Source: CAVQAH01 sp963784195
Lineage (GTDB): Bacteria > Acidobacteriota > Vicinamibacteria > Vicinamibacterales > 2-12-FULL-66-21
Assembly (NCBI GenBank): GCA_963784195.1
Contig: CAWARA010000025.1
Coordinates: 62,001-126,000, forward strand
DNA: 64,000 nucleotides
Direction: 5' to 3'
A model generated the notes under the pieces. It saw only the letters and a program-made list of their open reading frames with translations. It was not told where the DNA came from and did not search any database. A program made the translations under genes and the position numbers. This document shows positions 8,292 through 17,399 of this stretch, piece after piece. Numbering within the stretch: the first letter of the stretch is position 1; each line of letters opens with the position of its first letter.

Positions 8292-9224
8292 TCAATCGCT
8301 GCTGTGTCTGGCCTTCGCCGCCGCGACGGTGTTCTTCAGGAGCATGGCGATCGTCAGCGGTCCTACCCCGCCGGGAACGGGCGTCAGCGCGCCGGCGACT
8401 TCGGCTGCGGCTGGATGCACGTCACCCACGACCACCGACCCCCGCCGATCGAAGTCGGCGAGGCGGCTCGAGCCCTCGCCGAAGAGAGACAGGGCCAGCG
8501 CCCGATCGGTCACGCGGTTGATTCCCACGTCGATCACGGTCGCACCGGGCTTCACGAAGTCCTTCGTGACGAATCCGGTCCGGCCAATCGCCGCCACGAG
8601 AATGTCCGCTGACGCCGCGACGGATGGCAAGTCGGGCGTCTTCGAATGGCAGATCGTGACAGTCGCGTCGCGGTGCAGGAGGAGCATGGCCATCGGCTTG
8701 CCGACGATCTCGCTCCGGCCGATGACTACCGCACGCGATCCCGCGATGCGGATGCCGCTGCGATCGAGCATCTCGATCACACCAGAGGGCGTGCACGGCG
8801 TCAGCAACGCGCGCCCCTGCACGAGGCGCCCCACACTGACGGGATTGAAGCCGTCGACGTCCTTGCGCGGATCGATCGCGTCGAACACGCGTTGCGAGGC
8901 CCCCTTCCCCATCGCCGCGGGCAGCGGCGCCTGGACGAGGATCCCATCGTGGGCGTCGCTGCGATTCAACCGGTCAACGGTTGCCAGGAGCTCGTCGAGG
9001 CTTGCCGAGGCGGGAAGGCGCTCGAGGTCGACGCGCAGGCCGGAATCACTGCCTGCGCGCACCTTGTTGCGCACGTAGATCTCCGAAGCCGGATCGTCGC
9101 CGACGAGCACGATGCCGAGGCCGGGTGGCCGCCCGGCCCGTGTAGTAAACGCCTGGACGTCGGGGCGAACCGACTCCCGGATCGCGGCCGCGACCGCATT
9201 TCCATCCAGGAGCCGCGCGCTCAT
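8292..9224 (-). CDS. folD: Methylenetetrahydrofolate dehydrogenase / cyclohydrolase
   Basis: Bifunctional one-carbon enzyme (5,10-methylene-THF to 10-formyl-THF), 310 residues. The catalytic Tyr/Lys motif appears as SEIYVRNK. Also present are GILVQAPLP, the DVDGFNP motif and the NADP-binding VVIGRSEIVGKPMA. A PGGVGPLTIAML motif lies near the C-terminus. The ATG overlaps the permease stop (ATGA). Confidence 0.95.
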   Translation of the reverse strand: MSARLLDGNAVAAAIRESVRPDVQAFTTRAGRPPGLGIVLVGDDPASEIYVRNKVRAGSDSGLRVDLERLPASASLDELLATVDRLNRSDAHDGILVQAPLPAAMGKGASQRVFDAIDPRKDVDGFNPVSVGRLVQGRALLTPCTPSGVIEMLDRSGIRIAGSRAVVIGRSEIVGKPMAMLLLHRDATVTICHSKTPDLPSVAASADILVAAIGRTGFVTKDFVKPGATVIDVGINRVTDRALALSLFGEGSSRLADFDRRGSVVVGDVHPAAAEVAGALTPVPGGVGPLTIAMLLKNTVAAAKARHSSD

Positions 9225-10943
9225 CGACGGGCGCCGACGGTCGGGGCCTTCTGCCCGCGAGCGAGCACGAACCCGATCGCGGTGAAGACCGCGCCGAGCA
9301 ACAGGATCCGGATGCCGAGCGCGTCGGCGATCTCAGGGTTCACGTGACCGCCGAACCGGGAGAGAAACGCGTCGAGCTCGTGCCACTTCGCCAGTTCCTC
9401 GGTCGTGATGCCGAATTCGGTCAGGTAGGCCAGCAGCGTGATGCAGAACCCATTGAAGAGCAGCATGTAGCCGGCCATCTTCAGGAAGTTCCCCAGGCCC
9501 TGCATCGACGTTCGCGCCGCCGCTTCCACCTGGCTGTAGAGCGGACTGTGCGTGCGGCCGTAGAACCAGTAGATCACCATGCCGAGGTCCAGCCAGACCA
9601 GGAAGCGCACCCAGGTCATCACCGTCAGGTTCACCATCAAGTACACGCACGACACGACACCCAGGATCGGAAACAGATCGCCGAACGGCACCTTGAACGG
9701 CCGGTGGGCATCCGGGCGCTTGCGTGCGCAGGATCATGACCGCCGCGCAGACGATCACGAAGGCGAAGAGCGTGCCGATACTGGTCATTTCGCCCAGGAC
9801 CTGGATCGGCGTGAAGGCCGCCACGATCGCCACGATCACGCCCGTGATGATCGTCGTGATGTACGGCGTGCGGAACGTCGGGTGCACCTTGCTGACGCCC
9901 GGCGGCAACAACTGGTCCCGGCTCATCGAGAAGAAGATGCGCGGCTGGCTCATGAGCATGACCAGCAGCACGCTGGTGATGCCCGCGACGGCGCCGGCCG
10001 ACACGAGCCCCGCCGCCCACCCCTGGTTGATGACCGCCAACGCGTAGCCGACCGGTGCGTTCAGGAATGAGGCGTCGTCTTTGTACTGCACGACGGGGAT
10101 GATGCCGCTGAGGACCGCGGCCACCGCGAGGTAGAGCACCGTGCAGATCACCAGCGACGCGATGATGCCGATCGGCAGATCGCGGCTCGGGTTCTTGGCC
10201 TCCTCGGCCGTCGTCGACACGGCATCGAAGCCGATGTAGGCGAAGAAGACGACCGCCGCCGCGGCGAAGATGCCCTGGTACCCATACGGCATGAAGGGCG
10301 ACCAGTTGGCGGGGTTCACGTAGCCCACGCCGACGATGAGGAAGAAGACGATGGCGACGAGCTTGACCGCGACCATCGCGGCGTTGAACCGCGCGCTCTC
10401 GCGCACGCCGATCACCAGCAGCGCCGTGATGACGAGCACGATGAAGATCGCCGGCAGGTTGATCAGCGCGCCCTCCACGCCGGTCGCGGGGGCGGCGCTC
10501 ATCCAGGCCGGGAGGTGCAGGCCGAAGCCCGCCAGAATCCGCTGGAAGTACCCGCTCCAGCCCACCGCGACGGTCATGGACCCGACGGCGTATTCGAGGA
10601 TGAGGTCCCAGCCGATCATCCACGCGAAGATCTCGCCGAGCGTGGCGTAGGCGTAGGTATACGCGCTCCCGGAGATGGGGATCATGGCCGCGAACTCGGC
10701 GTAACAGAGCGCGGCGAACGCGCAGGCCAGCCCGGCGGCGACATACGCCAGCACGATCGCGGGCCCCGCCTGGTTGGCGGCCGCCGTGCCGGTCAGCACG
10801 AAGATGCCCGTCCCGATGATCGCGCCGATCCCGAGCAGCGTCAGGTCCCATCCCGACAGCGTGCGCTTCAACGCCTTGGCGCCGTGCTCCGCGTCGCCGA
10901 CCAGCTGCTCGATCGACTTGGTCTTCAGGAGATTCGAATCCAT
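9221..10943 (-). CDS. APC-family amino acid permease, interrupted by one frameshift
   Basis: Cationic-amino-acid-transporter-like permease with about 12-14 membrane segments. The conserved LLGIGAIIGTGIFVLTG is near residue 37, and FFAYIGFDAVSTTAEE is mid-protein. The frame breaks after MILRTQ. Removing one base (the G at plus-strand 9722) restores KRPDAHRPFKVPFGDL and joins the C-terminal 150 residues, giving a span of 574 codons, as expected for the family. I read this as a sequence error or a very recent mutation. A good ribosome binding site (GGAGGGTGAATG) and a TATAAT box precede the start. The substrate cannot be named from sequence. Confidence 0.88.
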
Positions 10944-11011
10944 TCACCCTCCACGCGAGGTCGGGCACACGCCGACCTGCATTGATTCAGGCAAGGCTAA
11001 AAAACCGCGGC

Positions 11012-11017
11012 ATTATA
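11012..11017 (-). promoter_or_regulatory. Candidate -10 box for the permease-folD-coaE transcript
   Basis: The minus strand reads TATAAT here, about 70 bp upstream of the permease ATG. It is flanked on both sides by CCGCGG palindromes (11005-11010 and 11020-11025). No clear -35 hexamer is visible. The perfect box and its position support a promoter; the flanking palindromes could bind a regulator, which is speculative. Confidence 0.5.
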
Positions 11018-11041
11018 CACCGCGGATCGAGCCAGCCCAGC

Positions 11042-11124
11042 CGCGGATCGACGCGGATCTCGTTTTGACGGGACGCGGATCGACGCGGATCTCCCTTTAA
11101 CGGGACGCGGATCGACGCGGATCT
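11042..11124 (+). repeat. 32-bp tandem repeat, about 2.6 copies
   Basis: The 19-mer CGCGGATCGACGCGGATCT occurs identically at 11042-11060, 11074-11092 and 11106-11124. The 13-bp spacers are related (CGTTTTGACGGGA and CCCTTTAACGGGA). Each 19-mer itself contains two CGCGGATC halves. It lies between the thiE 3' end and the permease promoter. Confidence 0.85.
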
Positions 11125-11166
11125 TCGCGCGATTTGCGCGTAAGAAAGTCCGGGGCGGCAGGGCTT

Positions 11167-11793
11167 TTATCGAAGGGCTGCGATGAAGGACCGGACCCTC
11201 TCCTCCGGGTCGCCGGAGAGCAGGTCGGAGATAACCGCGACACCTGACGCGCCGGCCTCGGCGACTTGCGCCGCACGATCCAGCGTGATTCCGCCGATGG
11301 CGACGACCGGCTTGCCACCGCGGGCTGCATAGCGGACGAGGCTCAGGCCACGCGGATCGTAGCCAGTGGTCTTCGTTTCGGTGCTGAAAACCGGCCCCAC
11401 CGCGACGTAGTCGGCCGTCGTCGTCAGCGCCTCGTCGACCTGTGCCTGGTCGTGCGTGGAGATGCCCACGAGGGCGGCCGGCCCGAGGAGCCGTCGAATG
11501 GCGTCGACGGACAGGTCCTCCTGACCGACATGCACGCCGTCGGCTCCTGACATCAGCGCGATATCCGGGCGATCGTTCACGATCAGGACCGCACCGTACT
11601 GGCGTGTTGCGGTTCGCAGCCGGTCGGCGAGCGACAGGAACGCCGCGTCTGTGTCCTGCTTGGCGCGAAGCTGGACGATCTTCGCGCCGCCGCGCAGGCA
11701 GGCCTCGGCCAGCGCGATGGGGTCGGTCCCACGTGCGGCGCAGAGGTCCGTGTCAACGATGGGATAGAGCGCTGGAAACTCGAACGGAAACAC
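11167..11793 (-). CDS. thiE: Thiamine-phosphate synthase
   Basis: Joins HMP-pyrophosphate and thiazole phosphate to make thiamine phosphate. 208 residues, TIM-barrel. The family motifs VQLRAKQ, VNDRPDIAL, GVHVGQEDL, AVGPVFSTETK and AIGGITL are present in order, consistent with an active enzyme. It starts with GTG directly after the accC stop. No TPP riboswitch is seen upstream, which fits expression from the accBC transcript. A second, more divergent paralogue lies at 51412-52036. Confidence 0.92.
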   Translation of the reverse strand: MFPFEFPALYPIVDTDLCAARGTDPIALAEACLRGGAKIVQLRAKQDTDAAFLSLADRLRTATRQYGAVLIVNDRPDIALMSGADGVHVGQEDLSVDAIRRLLGPAALVGISTHDQAQVDEALTTTADYVAVGPVFSTETKTTGYDPRGLSLVRYAARGGKPVVAIGGITLDRAAQVAEAGASGVAVISDLLSGDPEERVRSFIAALR

Positions 11794-13170
11794 TCAAACG
11801 GCTTCGGCGAGCCGGTTACCTGACGTTTTTTTTTCGGTCAGGTAGCGATCCATGAACCCGGTGCCCAGGCGGCCGGCGATGAAGTCCGGATCGGCCAGGA
11901 TCTTGAGATGCAGCGGAATCGACGTCTTGATGCCTTCGATGACCGTCATCTCGAGCGTCCGCCGCATGCGGGCAATCGCCTCCTGCCGGTCGCGCCCGTG
12001 CACGATGATCTTCGCAACCATCGAGTCGTAGTACGGCGGGATCGTGCATTCGGAATGCACGTAGGTATCGACGCGAACGCCGGGTCCGCCCGGGACGCTG
12101 TAGGCGCGAATCGTGCCTGGCGACGGGGCAAACGTTTCTGGATCCTCGGCGTTCACGCGGCACTCGATGGCGTGGCCCGTGAACGTCACGTCGCCCTGCT
12201 TGAACGACAGGCGTTCGCCTGCCGCAATCCGGATCTGTTCCTTGACGATGTCCACGCCCGTGATGAACTCGGTCACGGGGTGCTCGACCTGGATTCTGGT
12301 GTTCACCTCGAGGAAGTAGAAGTTCTGCTTGTCGTCGAGCAGGAACTCGAACGTGCCGGCGTTCGTGTACTGCACGGCACGCGCGGCATCGACGACGATG
12401 CTGCCGAGACGGCGGCGCATCTTCTCGGTGACAGCGACGGAAGGGCCTTCCTCGAGCAGCTTCTGATGCCGGCGCTGGATCGAGCACTCCCGCTCGCCCA
12501 GGTGCACGACCGAGCCATGATGATCCCCGAGCACCTGGAACTCGATGTGCCTCGGGTTCTCCACGTACTTCTCGATGTACACGTCACCGACGCCGAAGGC
12601 CGCCTCGGCTTCGCGCTGAGCGGTCTTCAACGCCTTGCTGAGCTCTCCCTGGGCGCGAATGACGCGCATGCCGCGTCCGCCACCGCCGGCGACCGCCTTG
12701 ATGATCACCGGGTAGCCCAGATCGCGCGCGACCCTCTGTGCTTTCTCTTCGCTCTCGACCGGTCCGTCGCTTCCCGGCAGAATCGGCACACCCGCTTTCT
12801 TCATGGCGCGACGGGCCCGTGCTTTGTCCCCCAGCAGGCGAATGACGTTCGGCGCCGGCCCGATGAACTTGATGTGACAGGCCTCGCAGACCTCGGCGAG
12901 ATAGGCGCTTTCGGAAAGGAACCCGTAACCGGGGTGGATCGCGTCGGCACCGGTGATCTCGGCGGCGCTCAGAACGGCCGGCACGCTCAGGTAGCTCTCG
13001 CTGCTGCGAGCCGGACCGATGCAGACGTCCTCGTCGGCAAAACGGACGTGCAACGAGTTCTCGTCCGCCTCCGAGTACACGGCTACCGTCTTGATACCGA
13101 GCTCGCGGCACGCGCAGATCACCCGCAGGGCTATTTCACCGCGGTTGGCGATCAGGATTTTCTTGAACAT
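11794..13170 (-). CDS. accC: Acetyl-CoA carboxylase, biotin carboxylase subunit
   Basis: ATP-dependent carboxylation of biotin on AccB, the first step of fatty-acid synthesis. From ATG 13170 it has 458 residues, standard for AccC. FKKILIANRGEIALRV is at the N-terminus, then the ATP-grasp glycine-rich loop AVAGGGGRGMRV, the EVNTRIQVEHPVTE motif and a C-terminal ECRVNAEDP region. An in-frame extension to 13230 lacks conservation. It follows accB by 56 bp. Confidence 0.96.
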   Translation of the reverse strand: MFKKILIANRGEIALRVICACRELGIKTVAVYSEADENSLHVRFADEDVCIGPARSSESYLSVPAVLSAAEITGADAIHPGYGFLSESAYLAEVCEACHIKFIGPAPNVIRLLGDKARARRAMKKAGVPILPGSDGPVESEEKAQRVARDLGYPVIIKAVAGGGGRGMRVIRAQGELSKALKTAQREAEAAFGVGDVYIEKYVENPRHIEFQVLGDHHGSVVHLGERECSIQRRHQKLLEEGPSVAVTEKMRRRLGSIVVDAARAVQYTNAGTFEFLLDDKQNFYFLEVNTRIQVEHPVTEFITGVDIVKEQIRIAAGERLSFKQGDVTFTGHAIECRVNAEDPETFAPSPGTIRAYSVPGGPGVRVDTYVHSECTIPPYYDSMVAKIIVHGRDRQEAIARMRRTLEMTVIEGIKTSIPLHLKILADPDFIAGRLGTGFMDRYLTEKKTSGNRLAEAV

Positions 13171-13226
13171 CGTTGTGATTCGGTCCCCGCGCTCTCCGTC
13201 ACGTGGTCCTGATCGCGAAGAGCCTC

Positions 13227-13682
13227 TCACCGGTACTGCACCGGCTTGCCGTTCTCCACGTAGATGTTGACGATCTCGCCTTCGTACTCCGACGTGATCT
13301 CGTTCATCAGCTTCATCGCTTCGATGATGCAGAGCACCTGATCCTTCTTCACACGGTGGCCGACCTCGACGAAGGACGAGGCGCCTGGCTCGGGAGATCG
13401 GTAGAACGTGCCGACGATGGGAGATTTGACAACGGCGAACTCGAGCGGGGAATCGTCGCCGTCGGCTAGTGAGTCGGGTGAGGCGGCAGGCACGGGAGCC
13501 GGCGCGTGAGCTGCGGCGTAGTTTGGCGGTGCCTGCACCATCTGCACCGGGGCGGCCATCGGCCCGAAACCGGCGCTCGCTTTGCGGATCCTGAGCTTCA
13601 GTCCCTCCCGCTCCAACTCGAACTCCGCGAGGTCATGCTGCTTGACCAGCTCCAGAATCCGCTCGATATCTCCGAAATCCAT
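13227..13682 (-). CDS. accB: Acetyl-CoA carboxylase, biotin carboxyl carrier protein
   Basis: 151 residues from ATG 13682. An N-terminal helical segment (DIERILELVKQHDLAEFELE) is followed by an Ala/Pro-rich linker and a biotinyl domain with the canonical EAMKLMNEI, whose Lys is biotinylated. Directly upstream of accC, the usual pair. An upstream in-frame extension has unlikely composition and was not used. Confidence 0.95.
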   Translation of the reverse strand: MDFGDIERILELVKQHDLAEFELEREGLKLRIRKASAGFGPMAAPVQMVQAPPNYAAAHAPAPVPAASPDSLADGDDSPLEFAVVKSPIVGTFYRSPEPGASSFVEVGHRVKKDQVLCIIEAMKLMNEITSEYEGEIVNIYVENGKPVQYR

Positions 13683-13746
13683 TCGCCTCCGATGGTTGGC
13701 CCGACCGTCACCATTGCTGTCTATCGATGACCGGCTTCCCGTCCCG

Positions 13747-14895
13747 TCAACGATTGGCCGTACGCGTGATGACTTCACATCCCGCCTGGGTCACGAGCAC
13801 ATCATCTTCAATCCGCACGCCGCCGATGTCCTCGACGTATGCGCCCGGTTCCACCGTGAACACCATGCCTGGTTCGAGCGGCGTTTCCGGCAGGCCGGTC
13901 ACAGAGCGGCCGACGCGCGGCTCTTCGTGAACTTCGAGCCCGAGCCCGTGACCGGTGCCATGCCCGAACGCTTCACCCAGCCCGTGCCGGGTCAACACGT
14001 CACGCGCCGCACGATCCACCTCGCTCGCCAGAACCCCGGGCCGCACCGCCGCAATCGCCGCCGTCTGCGCTTCGGCCACGGCCTCCAGAAGACGGCGGAA
14101 TTCGGGGCGGCTCGGACCGATCTGGACGGTCCGGGTCAAATCGACGCAGTATCCGTCGTAGACGCCTCCAAAGTCCAGCACCACCCCGTCGCCTGCTGTC
14201 ACCACGCGCGCACCGGGCCTCGCGTGCGGCCGCGCGCTGTTGGGACCGGACGCCACGATCGTCTCGAACGCCGTCCGCTCGAACCCGACCCTGCGCAAAA
14301 TGGCTTCGATATCCGACGCGATCTCCAGCTCGGAGCGTCCCTCGCGCACCAGCGCCGGCACCTCGAGCGCCGCCGCGGCGATTCGCCGGCCGGCTTCTTT
14401 CATCGTCCCGATCTCGTCGGCGTCCTTGATCAGCCGGCCGCGTTCCACGAGTCGCTCGGTCGGGACGAGAATCGGGCAGGGATCAGGCGTGCTGTGCTGC
14501 GTCGGCACGCCGTTGGCCAGCGCCATCGACAGCCGGTTGAAGCGGCTCACCGGCATGTACGCCGCTTCGATCCCGATCCTGAACGCCTCCGACTCCCGCA
14601 ACAGCGCCACCAGCGTGTCGTCATAGCTCTCCGGCGGAATCACGACCTTCACTGCGGATTCGAGATCCCGGCTCGACGCGATGGCGGCGCGGGCGGCAAT
14701 GCCGTATCGGAAGTCCACTACCAGATCGCACCGGGTCTGCGTGATCACGACCAGCCCCGCCGACCCGCTGAAGCCGGTGAGATACCGGATGTTCGCCGGG
14801 TGCGTGACGACGAACGCGTCGAGTGCAGCCGCGTGCAGTTCACCCCGGACGCGAGACAGACGTGGCAGGAAATGCGTGGACGGACGAGTGATCAT
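13747..14895 (-). CDS. M24-family aminopeptidase (Xaa-Pro peptidase type)
   Basis: 382 residues: a creatinase-like N-terminal domain (HPANIRYLTGFSGSAG), then a pita-bread metallopeptidase domain. Visible ligand motifs are VLDFGGVYDGYCVDLTRT, GHGTGHGLGLEVHEEP, TPLEPGMVFTVEPGAY and GGVRIEDDVLVT, supplying the Asp, Asp, His, Glu, Glu dinuclear metal set. Family knowledge gives a cytoplasmic Xaa-Pro dipeptidase or aminopeptidase; the exact specificity (PepP or PepQ) cannot be decided. It sits just upstream of accB, an order common in several phyla. Confidence 0.9.
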   Translation of the reverse strand: MITRPSTHFLPRLSRVRGELHAAALDAFVVTHPANIRYLTGFSGSAGLVVITQTRCDLVVDFRYGIAARAAIASSRDLESAVKVVIPPESYDDTLVALLRESEAFRIGIEAAYMPVSRFNRLSMALANGVPTQHSTPDPCPILVPTERLVERGRLIKDADEIGTMKEAGRRIAAAALEVPALVREGRSELEIASDIEAILRRVGFERTAFETIVASGPNSARPHARPGARVVTAGDGVVLDFGGVYDGYCVDLTRTVQIGPSRPEFRRLLEAVAEAQTAAIAAVRPGVLASEVDRAARDVLTRHGLGEAFGHGTGHGLGLEVHEEPRVGRSVTGLPETPLEPGMVFTVEPGAYVEDIGGVRIEDDVLVTQAGCEVITRTANR

Positions 14896-14929
14896 CGTCT
14901 GGAAGGCTATCAGACCGCGCGGGCCGGTG

Positions 14930-15025
14930 TCAGGCGCCGAGGGCGTCGATCGCTTGTCTGGCGCGCTCGATCCCGGCGAGGAGCTGTTCGAGCTCGTGAA
15001 TCACCGGCAGGTGCGTGTCAGCCAT
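14930..15025 (-). CDS. Possible 31-residue protein overlapping the end of the TPR gene
   Basis: ATG at 15025 overlaps the stop of the TPR protein by 8 bases and encodes MADTHLPVIHELEQLL plus 15 more residues (GIERARQAIDALGA end), an amphipathic helix. A -1-type coupled start and the helical composition make it plausible, but the length gives little statistical support. It could also be the true C-terminal end of the TPR protein if another indel is present. Confidence 0.3.
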   Translation of the reverse strand: MADTHLPVIHELEQLLAGIERARQAIDALGA

Positions 15026-15636
15026 CGTCGCCAGAGTCGGCGATCTCCAGTTCCTCCACGTCAGGTTCGCTGGCGCGGGTCACCAGAGCAATCGATGGAT
15101 GACTATCGGCATGAACGGCGACCGGCTTGAGGGGAACCGGTGCGGGTGCGACCGGAACAGGAGATGCCGCTTGCGCGGGTCCTCGGGTCTCGACGACAGG
15201 CGCGACCTGTATAGCGGGGATTGCGGGTGCGGCTTTCACAGTCCGGCGCTGACGACGCTTCGGGCTTGGCCGCGGTTTGCGCTGCAGACGAGGCCTCGAC
15301 AGCAGACTGAATGGCGGACTCGAGCGGCTCCCCGTTACGGCGGTGGATGTCGGCGAGCGCACGGATGGCTGCCAGGTTCTCGGGTGCGCTGCGCAGCACC
15401 TGCTCGAGGTGTTGCCGCGCTTCCTCGAATTCCCCCAGCTCGACCAGCGAACGCCCAAGCGTGACCCGCGCCGAGACGTAAGCGGGGTGACGCTGCAGGC
15501 CGGCGCGACACGTCTCTACCGCATCGTGGAACATCCCGGCGCGACGGTACTCGTCAGCCAGGGCGGCGAAGGCGATCGACGCCGGGTCCTGCTGGACCCG
15601 GCGCTTCAGCTCGTCGATGCGGGGGTTGTCGGACAT
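15018..15636 (-). CDS. Tetratricopeptide-repeat protein, one frameshift
   Basis: Residues 1-110 hold three TPR units (ALADEYRRAGMFHDAVETC, then LGRSLVELGEFEEARQHL), followed by an Ala/Pro-rich tail. The frame breaks near 15243: dropping one base of CCGG continues SAPTVKAAPAIPAIQ into an acidic C-terminus EELEIADSGDDG. The 619-nt span equals 206 codons plus one base, consistent with a single insertion. It lies in the pilus-to-acc run after two lipoprotein genes. Probable cytoplasmic scaffold; function unknown. Confidence 0.75.
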
Positions 15637-15664
15637 CGTGTTCTGCCCTTCAGCTCTGAACCCG

Positions 15665-16711
15665 CTACGGGGTGATCGTGACGGCCGTGCTGACCGAGCC
15701 GGTCTTGCCGGAATCGTCGGTCACGGTCAGGGTGACGGTGTAGCTCTGCGCGAGCGTGAACGTGTGTCCGACCGTCGGTCCGCCGGTGGTGACGATCGGC
15801 GTGCCGTCGCCGAAGTCCCAGCGATAGCTGACGATGGATCGTCCGATCGCCGCGCGCGATCCGGAAGCGTTGAAGTTGACCTGGGTGTTCACTCGCGGGG
15901 CGGTCGGCGACACGACGAATGAAGCCGTCGGGTCGTTGCCGGCGCCCACGGTGATGCTCTTCACCGTCGTCACCTCGCGGCCGAACGCATCACCGATGGT
16001 CAACCGCACGGCGTAAGTCCCCGCATCGTCGTAGTCGTGCGTAACGACCCGGCCCGAGCTCGTCGCGCCATCTCCGAAATTCCAGCGATAACTCGTTATC
16101 GGATTGCTCGCGTGCGATCTGCTCGCTGACGCATCGAAGATCACGGTCTCGTGGTCGAGCGGGTTCGCATTGCTGATGGTGAAGTCGGCCACGAGGCCGT
16201 CTGGCGGCGCGACGTAGCCGGGCGGCACCAGCCGGATCGCCGCCGTGCGCGACGACGAGTTATTGAAGTCGCTGCCGACCGGCGTGACCAGGATGTCGAC
16301 GACGGTGAAGGCGTCGACGGCGACCGCCGGCGAAGGCGGAGCCGTATAGACGAACGTCGCGCGCCCGTCAGCGCCGGTCGCCGCGTTGCGCGCGGACAGC
16401 TTGCCGAAGTCCACGGCCATGCCGCCGACGGTGATCTCGTTGCGCAGCGAGATATTGCGGAGCGGCTCGCCGTTGATGCCCTTGGCCGACACGGTAATGA
16501 GGCTCTGCGACGAGCCGTCCTGCGTCAGCACGTCCGGCGACACCGAAACGGTGATGGACTGAGCGAACTCGGATGGACCGGAAAGCGCCGGCGTCTCCTG
16601 CTCTTTCAGGGTGCAGCCTGCCCCCGTGACGATCAGTCCGGCCAGAACGATCCGGGCTGCCGCGCGTGCGCGCGAGCCGGAACCGTTGGTTGATATGGAT
16701 GCGTGCGTCAT
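15665..16711 (-). CDS. Lipoprotein with two PKD domains
   Basis: 348 residues. The signal peptide ends in the lipobox VTGAGC (Cys33), then an Ig-like region (residues about 45-165), then two PKD domains with the hallmark YRWNFGDGA (around residue 205) and YRWDFGDGT (around residue 300). A surface or periplasmic lipid-anchored protein. Directly downstream of pilQ and a second lipoprotein, so a role near the pilus secretin is possible but unproven. PKD folds mediate protein or carbohydrate contacts. Confidence 0.85.
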   Translation of the reverse strand: MTHASISTNGSGSRARAAARIVLAGLIVTGAGCTLKEQETPALSGPSEFAQSITVSVSPDVLTQDGSSQSLITVSAKGINGEPLRNISLRNEITVGGMAVDFGKLSARNAATGADGRATFVYTAPPSPAVAVDAFTVVDILVTPVGSDFNNSSSRTAAIRLVPPGYVAPPDGLVADFTISNANPLDHETVIFDASASRSHASNPITSYRWNFGDGATSSGRVVTHDYDDAGTYAVRLTIGDAFGREVTTVKSITVGAGNDPTASFVVSPTAPRVNTQVNFNASGSRAAIGRSIVSYRWDFGDGTPIVTTGGPTVGHTFTLAQSYTVTLTVTDDSGKTGSVSTAVTITP

Positions 16712-16748
16712 ATTATGAGCTCACCGAATCGTCCTGTGCGTCGCTGCC

Positions 16749-17396
16749 CTATTCCGGATCCGCGAAATTGCCGAAGTCGACGAGCATCCGGCCGGTCACG
16801 CTCACCTCACGGCCAGTCTGGTCGAAGCCGAAGAACGTGATCTCGGCGATGGTCGTGATGATCACGCCGTTCGCACCGAGCGCTGCCAGCGGTGCTTCCT
16901 TCTTGGCGATATGGCGCACCAGCTCGAACCCGCCGGTTACTTCACCTGTACCGATGGTCAACGTCATCGCGCCATCGAACCCGAACGGCACGTCTACCCC
17001 GGGCGTATTCCGGCCATCCGCGCGAACGTAGCGGACGCGATAGCGCTGCACCGTGATGAAGTTGGCTGAGGTCGGCTCGGTTGGCTGCGTGGGCGATCCC
17101 GGATCCCGCATCGCGAGAATCAGAGAGACGCGCGCCGAATCGTTGAAGATGGTCGGCACGTTGTCGACGACGGTGACGACGTCCGAATGCAGCGTGTTGC
17201 CGAACTCGTCGGGCTTGGCACCGGATGACCCTTCGAGATTCGTGATGATCAGATACGCGGGCGACGTGCCCTGGCGCGTCATCTCGCCGCAGCCCGACGC
17301 GGTCAGCGCCAGCAGTACGAGCAGGGCAAACCAGATCCCCGATCCCCAGACGGCCTTACGGCGAATCTTCATGTTCGTGCGTGCTCCGGAATCCAT
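16749..17396 (-). CDS. Lipoprotein of unknown function, downstream of pilQ
   Basis: 215 residues from ATG 17396, 3 bp after the pilQ stop with AAGGG 7 nt upstream. An alternative ATG at 17372 (MKIRRK) gives a more typical signal peptide. Lipobox LTASGC (Cys36 in the long form). The rest is beta-rich with no motif I recognise. Its C-terminal half (GANGVIITTIAEITFFGFD) looks like an Ig/adhesin-type sandwich. Its place between pilQ and the PKD lipoprotein suggests a common transcript. Confidence 0.8.
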   Translation of the reverse strand: MDSGARTNMKIRRKAVWGSGIWFALLVLLALTASGCGEMTRQGTSPAYLIITNLEGSSGAKPDEFGNTLHSDVVTVVDNVPTIFNDSARVSLILAMRDPGSPTQPTEPTSANFITVQRYRVRYVRADGRNTPGVDVPFGFDGAMTLTIGTGEVTGGFELVRHIAKKEAPLAALGANGVIITTIAEITFFGFDQTGREVSVTGRMLVDFGNFADPE

Positions 17397-17399
17397 GTC

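Noticed and set aside
11042..11124. CRISPR array
   Set aside because: Only three repeats, 13-bp related spacers and no cas genes; it is a plain tandem repeat.
11160..11800. TPP riboswitch for thiE
   Set aside because: thiE begins right after the accC stop with no leader, so there is no room for the element.
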